From the NCBI RefSeq assembly GCF_002923755.1, contig NZ_PGFZ01000002.1, positions 297,089 to 361,088 on the forward strand: DNA of 64,000 nt. Reading direction: 5' to 3'. The number at the start of each line of letters is the position of its first letter. Positions within the stretch are counted from its first letter, which is position 1. The DNA comes from Methylovulum psychrotolerans. GTDB lineage: Bacteria; Pseudomonadota; Gammaproteobacteria; Methylococcales; Methylomonadaceae. The notes beneath the pieces were generated by a model. The model was given only the letters and a program-made list of their open reading frames with translations, was not told the origin of the DNA and ran no database searches. A program made the position numbers and the translations under genes. Shown here piece after piece: positions 33,510 to 41,673 of the stretch.

Positions 33510-34425
33510 CGTAAGTCAACCAGTCGGCATGGCTATCGCCACGGCCATGGACGGCATCGAAATACAGGGCTTGCAACTGTTCGGTGACAGGCCCCCGGCT
33601 ACCGCTGCCAATAGTGCGGTTGTCCAGTTCCCGAATTGGCGTGACTTCGGCGGCGGAGCCGGTGAAAAAGGCTTCGTCGGCGACATAAATCTCATCACGC
33701 GTAATGCGTTTTTCCATCACTTCATAACCTTGCTCGCGGGCGATGGTCATGACGGTATCGCGGGTAATGCCTTCTAACGCCGAGGTGGTTTCTGGCGTAT
33801 AAATTTTGCCGTCCCGGACGATGAACAGGTTTTCCGCACTGCCTTCGGCGGCAAAGCCTTCATGATCCAGCATCAGGGCTTCATCGTAACCGTTCGACAG
33901 GGCTTCTTGCAAGGCCAAAATGGAGTTGATGTAGTTACCGTTGGCTTTGGCTTTGCACATGGTGCTGTTGTGGTGGTTGCGGGTATAAGACGAGGTGCGG
34001 ATGCGGATGCCTTTTTCGATGCTTTCCGCGCCCAAATACGCGCCCCAAGGCCAAGCCGCGACCATAACGTGTACTTTCAGGTTATCGGCACGCAAGCCCA
34101 TGCCTTCTGAGCCATAAAAGCACATGGTACGGATGTAGGCGCTGTCCAGTTGGTTTTTGACCAGCGCGTCGCGTTGCGCTTGGTTTATTTCGTCTTTCGT
34201 GAACGGCATTTTCATGTTCATGATATGCGCGGAACGGAACAGGCGGTCAGTGTGCTCCTGCATTCTGAACACCGCTGTGCCTTGGGTGGCGTGATAGGCG
34301 CGGATACCTTCAAACACGCCCAAGCCGTAGTGCAGGGTATGTGTCAACACATGGACTTTCGCTTCACGCCACTCAACCCATTGTCCATCCAGCCAAATAA
34401 CGCCGTCTCTATCGTCCATCGTCAT
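33502..34425 (-). CDS. ilvE: Branched-chain amino acid aminotransferase
   Basis: 307 aa. Class IV PLP aminotransferase: VIWLDGQWVEWREAKVHVLT, HYGLGVFEGIRAY, the PLP lysine in CKAKANGNYINSILA, EALMLDHEGFAAEGSAENLF and AFFTGSAAEVTPI. It interconverts leucine, isoleucine and valine with their keto acids. GGAG lies 8 nt before the ATG. It is first in a leftward operon leading to the heptosyltransferases. Confidence 0.95.
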   Translation of the reverse strand: MTMDDRDGVIWLDGQWVEWREAKVHVLTHTLHYGLGVFEGIRAYHATQGTAVFRMQEHTDRLFRSAHIMNMKMPFTKDEINQAQRDALVKNQLDSAYIRTMCFYGSEGMGLRADNLKVHVMVAAWPWGAYLGAESIEKGIRIRTSSYTRNHHNSTMCKAKANGNYINSILALQEALSNGYDEALMLDHEGFAAEGSAENLFIVRDGKIYTPETTSALEGITRDTVMTIAREQGYEVMEKRITRDEIYVADEAFFTGSAAEVTPIRELDNRTIGSGSRGPVTEQLQALYFDAVHGRGDSHADWLTYVA

Positions 34426-35065
34426 CGTTTTTTCTCCACCTAGCAGTAGTCTGAGTTATAAATGGTCTAGTTTACTATAAACTCCATGACAGCAATACCG
34501 CGTTTATTGCTTAAAATGCGTTATTGTGGGCAATGGCTAATGATAAACGGAGAATAGCCTTTTTAGCTATAGGGGAATTGGAGTTTTGGGCGATAGGTGG
34601 GGCGGTATTCTGCCGTAGCACCTAGGCGCTTGAAGCTGTCCCACTGCCCGTTCCCTGTTGCTAGGCAGGCATTGCCGTGCCATTTCGATAACAATATGTA
34701 TTCAATTGGTTGACAATTACGGTATTGTTACGGTTTTTTTGTGCTATTTGGCGCATAATTGCACCTGTATGATACATTCCCTCGTACGAATTCATGAAAT
34801 GTCCGGCAAAAAAACCGTTATGGTCAGGATTATTTGCGGGCGGCTTCGCATTTTTTCCTAAAAATACGCCTAAATCGGTTGAAAAATAGATATTGGCTCA
34901 TATATTGCTGGATATTAACTAAAGTCTGTTACGCATCCTGCGTATTTTTGCTTGCTGGTTCGGCCTGAACCGTAGGGCGTTGTCCCTGTCATACCATTGT
35001 CACCTAGCCCTTTTATGCTGATGTTCGGGTCTTGAATGCTTGCATCCGTTTTAATGGAGGTTCCC
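34426..35065. other. 640-nt non-coding spacer between divergent ilvE and the desaturase-like gene
   Basis: It should hold both promoters. TTGACA at 34709-34714 is a possible -35 hexamer on the plus strand, but no good -10 follows. A 67-codon frame at 34658-34861 has no ribosome site or recognisable content and is not called. I see no RNA gene or repeat here. Confidence 0.4.
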
Positions 35066-36061
35066 ATGTTAGAATTAATGACGTTCTTAGACACTTTTAA
35101 TTGGCCTACTACGCTGTCAGGCGAGGGTGTGGCGGTTATCCTGCTGGCTTTTTTCGGCGTGTGTTACGGTCTGGAACAACTTTTTCCGCACCGTAAGCCG
35201 ATTAAGCGGCGCGGCTCTTATGGCACTAACCTTGGCTTGTTTGCCGTTAACAATACAGTGCTGTCGTTATTGTCGGTGTCGTCGCTGTTTCTGCTCGCCC
35301 AGCATTATGCCGAGCAAGGTTTGCTGCGCTATATCAATCATCCTGCTGCGCAAATGATCGTCGCCTTTTTGGTGCTGGATTTACTGTTATACCTGTGGCA
35401 TCGGGCTTGCCATAGTTTTGATGGCTTGTGGTTGTTCCACCGCGTCCATCATAACGACCCGTATCTGAACACCTCAACGGCGTTGCGGATACACATTTTG
35501 GAACTGCTCATCACTAACTTGCTAAAAGCGGGGTATGTTGTGCTGCTAGGTGTCGACCAACTGATGATGATGGTTAACGAGATGCTGATTACTTTGTTGA
35601 CCTTGTTCCACCATACCAATATTGCCTTTAAAAGTGAGCAATGGCTGGGCAAGTTGTTGATTATGCCGTATCTGCACCGTGCCCACCACTCTACCGAGCG
35701 TTACGAGCATGACAGCAATTACGGGGCAGCCTTATCAGTCTGGGACCGTCTGTTCGGTACGCTTAACGAGCGCGAGCCTGAGGCTATCGGCCTTAACGGC
35801 CATCAACCACAGGAGCTTATCAGTTTGTTTAAACTCGGCTTTAATATCGCAACCCCGGCTTCTGTGCCACAAAGCTTACCTGTCGAATTGGAAATGATGA
35901 TTGCCGAAGCGGCTTATTACCGCGCCGAAAAGCGCGATTTTTCGCCGGGGTATGAGTTGTTGGATTGGCTGGAGGCTAAAAATGATATTGTTAAGCTGGT
36001 GTATGGTCAGCAAGCCAACGCCAAAAAGCAGGGTAAGTATGGATTGCTGATGTTGGGGTAG
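35066..36061 (+). CDS. Sterol desaturase / fatty acid hydroxylase superfamily membrane enzyme
   Basis: 331 aa from the ATG at 35066, preceded by GGAGG at 35056-35060; upstream ATGs at 35036 and 35054 lack such a site. The di-iron histidine clusters are intact: LWHRACH, HRVHHNDPYLN and HRAHHSTERYEHDSNYG. TM helices surround them (VAVILLAFFGVCYGLEQLF, MIVAFLVLDLLLYLW, LITLLTLFHHTNIAF). It is a membrane hydroxylase or desaturase of unknown substrate; methanotrophs carry several such enzymes acting on lipids, sterols or hopanoids, but the sequence does not choose among these. Confidence 0.85.
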   Translation: MLELMTFLDTFNWPTTLSGEGVAVILLAFFGVCYGLEQLFPHRKPIKRRGSYGTNLGLFAVNNTVLSLLSVSSLFLLAQHYAEQGLLRYINHPAAQMIVAFLVLDLLLYLWHRACHSFDGLWLFHRVHHNDPYLNTSTALRIHILELLITNLLKAGYVVLLGVDQLMMMVNEMLITLLTLFHHTNIAFKSEQWLGKLLIMPYLHRAHHSTERYEHDSNYGAALSVWDRLFGTLNEREPEAIGLNGHQPQELISLFKLGFNIATPASVPQSLPVELEMMIAEAAYYRAEKRDFSPGYELLDWLEAKNDIVKLVYGQQANAKKQGKYGLLMLG

Positions 36062-36269
36062 ATGGCTCAACTCCGGTTGATCAAGTTTTTAATCCCCAAT
36101 AACCGTCAGTTAAAGTTGGTGGTTGTTGGGGGGTGAAGGCAATCTGTTTATGCTCTGTGGGTTTAGGCTGTGGACTAACGTATGTTCCTGTAATTAAGGT
36201 CTTGAATCTCCCCATAGAATTGTTTTATGCTATCCTCTGTATAGGTATTAATTCTGAGGATGTTTGTTT

Positions 36270-38720
36270 ATGGCTAATTTAAACACAGAGTCTTTAAGTG
36301 ATCTAGTAACTACTGCCCTTGCCCAAAATGAGCTATCCGGCCTCTCTGCAATTATTGAGGTCATCGCCCGTTCCGTTAACGCGCCCATTGCCATTCTGTG
36401 GCAAGTCGCCCCCGCCCCTATAGAAGACACCTTATTTATTGTTGCCGAATGGTTTGAAAAGCGTCAAAAAGTTCCTACCCATTTTCATACCTTACACCGA
36501 CAAAGCGCAACCATAACCTACAAAGCGCTAACAACAGGCCAATGCCAGGCCAATAATGAAATTTATGCTCAAGATGGGACGTTTTTAGCCGAATTCGGTA
36601 TCCAAAGCCTATTATCAATACCGTTGATGATGGAGAAAAATAAAGATGGTAAAAATAATCATGCCTTAACGCTCTATTGGACAAGAGAAGGTCAGCTTTC
36701 CCGTTCTGAAAACGATGCAGAAAGTCAAAAAGCGCAATTCCTCGCCAGTTTTCTTTTGGATTTCTATCGGACACTAACCGACAAAGTCAGTTATGCCTTA
36801 TTAGAGCAGTGCAATAAAACCTTGGAACAATTATCATCAACTTCTGTTGATTGTAAGCAGGTATTTAAAGAAATTTGCGGATTGATCTCAAACAAACTGC
36901 AAGCCCATGATGTCACCATTTATCTTTGCGAAACAACATCGAAAGGGAACGGCGATTATTGTTTACAAGCCAGCACTTTGAATGAACCCGTAGCGGTAAA
37001 GCCTAAACGGGTTTTGGGCAATAAAACTAATTTAATTGACTGGGTGGTTACGGAAGGAAGGTGTGTCAGGATATTTGATTTGCAATTATATGAAAAATAT
37101 AAAATGGCATACGCGCAAAAATATTCCGGTCTGGCCTTGGGAGAAGATACGCTCAACTGGTGGAAGAATACCAGTCGCCGCTTACTGGACATACCTATTG
37201 ATAAAGAACTGCCGCCGATCAGCGTTCTTGCCGTTCCGATAATGAGCGGCGACCGCTTGCTTGGGGTAATCCGCTGTGGATTGACTAAGAGATCACCTTA
37301 CTATTTTTCTGACCAAGAAAAACAATTGCTTGTTTTGGTGGCCAACCAGATTTCCCAAGCATGGAGCCATCGCCTAAATCTAAGAAACATTGAAGAGGAG
37401 AATCGGACGCTAACTAGTTTTGTAAGTAATTTGGCATCTTTAAATACATATGTTCATAATATAATTAAAAATCATGAAAAATTAGATCAAAATGTATTTA
37501 TTGAAACCCTGCGCAACGATACGTTTACCTCGGCATTGGTTCGTTTGCAGCAATCCATTAATAATGTCAATATCGCGGCAATCCGGTTAGTGGCGGAAGA
37601 TGAAAATGGCCAATACTTATACTTTGCCCATATTTTCGGCGATGTTACCGCGCCGATAGGGAAAAGGTTTTATCTCCACGAAACCAAGGCAGACAATCAA
37701 CCCGCTAAGGCAGGGGTGCTTGTGGTTAAAACCGGAGAGCCTTATATTATGAAAGACAAATCCGATAGCTATTATCCGCTACAAAGTTTTGATGCCGAAA
37801 GCATGGTAATTGCCCCTATAAAAATTGGTTCTGAGGTGATCGGTGTTATTGATGTCCGTAGTGATATTCCGAACGGTTTATCGTCTTCCGTGGTTTCCAT
37901 CATGGAAGCCATCGGCTTACAATTGGGTTTGTATAACGATCTGTTTGACAAAGTGGTTAAGCTAAAACAATCCGTACATGATCTTAAAACGGAACAAAAA
38001 AACCAAACTCAGACGTATGAAGATTTTGCCCATCAGTTAAAAACGCCAATGCAACAGTTAAATTCTAGGGTCCGTAGCTTGATAAATACTTATGAAGATG
38101 ATAGTTTGCCACGCGAGCTTGCCTATTTACGCGGTTCGGCGGCAAAAGCACAGCGGGTTTCGCTAGGTATCCGTCTGTTCGCCGATTTAACCAAAGGTAA
38201 GCCATTGAGGCCAGATCTGATAGTATTAACGGCAGACTGGTTGAGGAAAGTCTTGATTGAGTGTGCGGTAGACCAAGAAAATGCGGTTGACCCCAGTGAT
38301 AATCTTAGGTTTGGCGTCAATAAAGACGGCTTGCCTTCGTTAAATAGAGCGACTGTACAAGCGGATGGGAATTTACTCATTCAAGCCCTTAATAATTTAT
38401 TGGATAATGCCGCTAAATACAGTTATCCCAATAACACAGTCGAAATTAGTTGCGGACTAAGTTCTCGCCGGAAAAATTTCTATATTTCTGTGGTCAATAC
38501 AGGTTTGCCCATTGATAACGAGGATAGGGAGCAGTGTAAAAAGCGATATTGGCGTGGTCATCAACATCAACTGGTCGTCGGCGAAGGTTCCGGTATTGGT
38601 TTATGGATTGTCGATAATATTATGCGGGCGCATAATGGTGAGTTACTGATTAATCCAAATCCGTTGCCCAAAAACTGCACCGAGGTTCGGCTACAATTTC
38701 CTGCAACATTACGTTACTAA
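36270..38720 (+). CDS. Multi-GAF sensor histidine kinase
   Basis: 816 aa from the ATG at 36270 with GAGGA 9 nt upstream; a TTG at 36264 is also in frame. No TM helix, so cytoplasmic. Three GAF-like domains: ~15-170, ~185-370 (ISVLAVPIMSGDRLLGVIRC) and ~395-565 (MVIAPIKIGSEVIGVIDVRS). The histidine box is FAHQLKTPMQQL (~593-604). The ATPase domain has NNLLDNAAKYS, then VVNTGLPI and GSGIGLWIVDN. It autophosphorylates and donates to the response regulator 9 nt downstream. The ligand of the GAF domains is unknown. Confidence 0.9.
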   Translation: MANLNTESLSDLVTTALAQNELSGLSAIIEVIARSVNAPIAILWQVAPAPIEDTLFIVAEWFEKRQKVPTHFHTLHRQSATITYKALTTGQCQANNEIYAQDGTFLAEFGIQSLLSIPLMMEKNKDGKNNHALTLYWTREGQLSRSENDAESQKAQFLASFLLDFYRTLTDKVSYALLEQCNKTLEQLSSTSVDCKQVFKEICGLISNKLQAHDVTIYLCETTSKGNGDYCLQASTLNEPVAVKPKRVLGNKTNLIDWVVTEGRCVRIFDLQLYEKYKMAYAQKYSGLALGEDTLNWWKNTSRRLLDIPIDKELPPISVLAVPIMSGDRLLGVIRCGLTKRSPYYFSDQEKQLLVLVANQISQAWSHRLNLRNIEEENRTLTSFVSNLASLNTYVHNIIKNHEKLDQNVFIETLRNDTFTSALVRLQQSINNVNIAAIRLVAEDENGQYLYFAHIFGDVTAPIGKRFYLHETKADNQPAKAGVLVVKTGEPYIMKDKSDSYYPLQSFDAESMVIAPIKIGSEVIGVIDVRSDIPNGLSSSVVSIMEAIGLQLGLYNDLFDKVVKLKQSVHDLKTEQKNQTQTYEDFAHQLKTPMQQLNSRVRSLINTYEDDSLPRELAYLRGSAAKAQRVSLGIRLFADLTKGKPLRPDLIVLTADWLRKVLIECAVDQENAVDPSDNLRFGVNKDGLPSLNRATVQADGNLLIQALNNLLDNAAKYSYPNNTVEISCGLSSRRKNFYISVVNTGLPIDNEDREQCKKRYWRGHQHQLVVGEGSGIGLWIVDNIMRAHNGELLINPNPLPKNCTEVRLQFPATLRY

Positions 38721-38729
38721 AAGGTTTTT

Positions 38730-39161
38730 ATGTTAAAAATATGGGTGGTCGAAGATAATTTTCAGCAACGTGCCGAAATACGCGAAGCAATCCGGTCCCG
38801 TTGTAAAGCTGACATTTTGGAAATAGCGACGGAATACGATTTTAGGGTGCAATTGGAGCAATTGGAGTCGTCTTATCCTGATATTATCATTATTGATGTG
38901 ATGCTGCCATGGGTTAAGCCCGCCCCTAACATGCCGGAACCCCCAGAAGACGTAAAAACAAACAGCTTTTATCGGGCAGGCATCCGTTGCCTAAGGCTGG
39001 CAAGAGCAAAAGACGAGACTAAGGCTGCGAAAATTATTATTTTGACAAATTTAGAACAAGATGATCTGAAAGAGGATTTAGATGCTATTGATAGACAAGA
39101 GATTTATTTTGTAGCAAAAGGTGGCTACAGTGAATTGCTAGACTTAATGGCTAAACCTTAA
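38730..39161 (+). CDS. Single-domain response regulator with an insertion
   Basis: 143 aa receiver domain: KIWVVEDNFQQRAEIREAI, acceptor aspartate in DIIIIDVMLPW, T in KIIILTNLEQDD and K in IYFVAKGGYS. About 18 extra residues, VKPAPNMPEPPEDVKTN, follow the acceptor strand before the next helix. No output domain, so it acts by protein contact or as a phosphate relay. It is coupled to the GAF kinase (9-nt gap, AAGG site). Confidence 0.87.
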   Translation: MLKIWVVEDNFQQRAEIREAIRSRCKADILEIATEYDFRVQLEQLESSYPDIIIIDVMLPWVKPAPNMPEPPEDVKTNSFYRAGIRCLRLARAKDETKAAKIIILTNLEQDDLKEDLDAIDRQEIYFVAKGGYSELLDLMAKP

Positions 39162-39265
39162 CTGTATTGCAGGTTGTCATTTTTTTCACTGTCCGCTATA
39201 AAAAACTCAATCTAATTCTTCATATTTTATGAGGGTGTAAATGATTTTTTTTGAAATTCTGAGTT

Positions 39266-40543
39266 TTATGCCTGAAGGCTTAGTTTATTTATTTCTCGAT
39301 TCAAAATATTATCTATATCACTAGGCTTTCCTTCAAGCACTTTTCTATAAAATATTTCATACAAATTAGAAAGCTTGCTACGTTGCCTACGGTGCGTATC
39401 AATGATTTCGCCATAGATATGCAACGCAGTAGCTTTTACCTCGCTTTCAGTTCTGTTGGGCATATTCAAAAACCCCCGCTCAACTTTTTGTATTTCAGGT
39501 AGTTTTTCCTCATAAATGCTTCGTGACATCTTTATTGTTACCATGCTTCCTTTTAACGAAATATTTCGGCTATTTGGTATGCAGACAATCGCAAGTTTAT
39601 TAGACATCATTAGCTGGAATGTTTCGCCATGCCTTATAACCTTATGGAGCTTAGGTAAGTAAGTATTTAACAAGCTTGTCCATTCAGCATAATAGGCAAT
39701 ATCAAATAAATCATCATCCCATGTGAGCCTATTATTATCTAACTGTCTAATGGTTAAGAGAAATGGCTTTAATAACGCTTCCCTCTTTAAACCTTGAAAT
39801 AATGCCACGGCCGATTTCAACGCTTGCGCCGCTATATTGAACACCCAATCTTCATCCCGGATCATCTCTAGTGGCTCATCTTCCAGAATAGGCAGTAATG
39901 TGTCAATTTGCCAATCTGCGTTATACAGACCCCTTTTCAGCCAATCGAGAAACAGCCGCTGGCCATCCCAAGATAAACGCCCGACACTGGCCGATAATTT
40001 TTCTTCAAGTTCCGGGTTCAATATGACTTTCGGCTGGCTATTAAGATATTCCTGCTCTGCTTTAATGAGTTGCGCTTTGAGAGGGTCAGCCTGCGCCTTA
40101 AATGTTGCCGGAATGTCGCTTTTCAGGAGTGCGGTTACTATATTTTTAGCATAAATCAAACGTTTTTGGGGTATGGATACCGATTTTATTTCGTCAATAA
40201 TTTCTTGTAGGGTTTCGTCATCAAAATCGCTAAAGTCGTTTTCATATTGGCTATTTTCATCAGTGTGATGTTCGTCAAGCGGTTTGAACTGAGCATGAAA
40301 TTCTTGATGCGCTTGGCGTAAGAAAGAGAATAATGCTTCCCAATTATCAAATTGGGCGGTGGAAGGGGAAAAGCTTTGTTTAAACACCGCATTTTCAATA
40401 ATAGCATCGTCATTTTGCGGCAGGTATTGGACGTTAACCTCTCTGCCAAGGCGGTACGGGGGGGTCAATATGCCTAATTTACCATCAATGCGGAGTATGG
40501 CTGTCGCATCGGGCGGGGCATAAGCTTCTAGTTGTATCTTCAT
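39266..40543 (-). CDS. Protein of unknown function, second gene of an orphan pair
   Basis: 425 aa. I recognise no family. It has an acidic stretch around residues 92-112 (DEHHTDENSQYENDFSDFDD) followed by mostly helical sequence, without signal peptide or TM helix. The N-terminus (AILRIDGKLGILTPPYRLGR) looks like a small beta domain. The start overlaps the stop of the upstream gene (ATGA), so the two work as a unit. It is convergent with the kinase/response-regulator pair. A stress or defence role is possible, but nothing in the sequence shows one. Confidence 0.6.
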   Translation of the reverse strand: MKIQLEAYAPPDATAILRIDGKLGILTPPYRLGREVNVQYLPQNDDAIIENAVFKQSFSPSTAQFDNWEALFSFLRQAHQEFHAQFKPLDEHHTDENSQYENDFSDFDDETLQEIIDEIKSVSIPQKRLIYAKNIVTALLKSDIPATFKAQADPLKAQLIKAEQEYLNSQPKVILNPELEEKLSASVGRLSWDGQRLFLDWLKRGLYNADWQIDTLLPILEDEPLEMIRDEDWVFNIAAQALKSAVALFQGLKREALLKPFLLTIRQLDNNRLTWDDDLFDIAYYAEWTSLLNTYLPKLHKVIRHGETFQLMMSNKLAIVCIPNSRNISLKGSMVTIKMSRSIYEEKLPEIQKVERGFLNMPNRTESEVKATALHIYGEIIDTHRRQRSKLSNLYEIFYRKVLEGKPSDIDNILNREINKLSLQA

Positions 40544-41403
40544 AATTTTTTCTTTGGCTCTAGTTTGAAGTACCCAGCTTGGTCAATTTTTTGTGGTTTA
40601 TTACAATTTTCCAGTATGGTTTTATAATAAGCGAGGGTATCGATTTCTTCAAGCGTTAAAGGTCTTTTGCTTTTCTCTTTTGTTAAGCTTTTTATTTTGC
40701 TATATTCCTTATGGCTTATTCGGATTTCTTTTAAATCTTCTCGGCTAAAACCTTCCAAAAAAATAATCTCAAAATATCGGCCTTGGGCATCGTCAAGAAG
40801 AATACGCGCCCACTCTTCCTTGTCACGTTGGCTCAGTTCGTCAATCCGTTGCAAGGTAGCGAAACAATGCCGATAGCTATAGGGCGCAACATCTGCTTGT
40901 AGCTTACTGTCATCCAAGCGATTAGTATCTGCATGCGATATATCTACATCAGGGAAATAATGCTTTAAGCTATTGCCCGCTAAACAAAACGCTGTTAGCT
41001 TTTCGGAAAAGTCGGCATCTAATAAAACACAGCATGGCCCTTGATAATAGGTTTGCAAGCCGCAACAACCGCCATTTAAGGCACCGTATTTAAATTGCCT
41101 GCTATTCGCCACTGCGGCATCAAACGCCAGGCGTCTGCCTAAAAATTTTTTATTAGGTATATCAATTTCTGTGCCATTAGCATCGGCTACTTCATAGCAG
41201 TTTTTATAGCGTTGGCCTTTAGCTAGCAAATGCGCCACAAAATAACCCATATTAACCGAGATATGCGCATTATCGGCTACCCATTGCTTAAATGCTTTGG
41301 CTTGAACGGTTTTATAATCATCTAATCCAGACAAGGTTTGGGTACATTGCTCTTCTAATGGGATAATGTTTTCTTTGGCACAAGTCAATAAATCAATCAT
41401 CAT
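40540..41403 (-). CDS. Protein of unknown function, first gene of an orphan pair
   Basis: 287 aa if it starts at one of two adjacent ATGs (41403 or 41400); the frame stays open to an ATG at 41550, but that extension is a low-complexity hydrophobic stretch with no ribosome site, so the start is uncertain. Cysteine-rich centre: YKNCYEVADANG, GALNGGCCGLQTYYQGPCCV. The C-terminal third is charged and helical (YSKIKSLTKEKSKRPLTLEE). No family recognised. It is coupled by ATGA overlap to the next gene. Confidence 0.55.
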   Translation of the reverse strand: MMIDLLTCAKENIIPLEEQCTQTLSGLDDYKTVQAKAFKQWVADNAHISVNMGYFVAHLLAKGQRYKNCYEVADANGTEIDIPNKKFLGRRLAFDAAVANSRQFKYGALNGGCCGLQTYYQGPCCVLLDADFSEKLTAFCLAGNSLKHYFPDVDISHADTNRLDDSKLQADVAPYSYRHCFATLQRIDELSQRDKEEWARILLDDAQGRYFEIIFLEGFSREDLKEIRISHKEYSKIKSLTKEKSKRPLTLEEIDTLAYYKTILENCNKPQKIDQAGYFKLEPKKKL

Positions 41404-41673
41404 TATGAGTAAATGAGAGGTAATCATTTGATGTATTATTCTAAATCTTTTGTTAGGATTTGCCAATAATAACGGCTGAAACAAATGCAATACCAATAAT
41501 AGATATAATAAATTGCTTGATATATATAACTTCAATAGGTGGCATAGCAACGCGTACGATCAGACTGAGTCCTTTTTTCTTACCCGGTTTTTATATGGGT
41601 CTGGGCGGATTCTGTGAGCATAGCGTCCGAAGTTGACCACAAACTCATACGGAGTAAGGGTATCTATGCTTCC

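Noticed and set aside
34658-34861. 67-codon frame in the ilvE-desaturase spacer
   Set aside because: No ribosome site, no recognisable composition or similarity, and it lies where promoters are expected.
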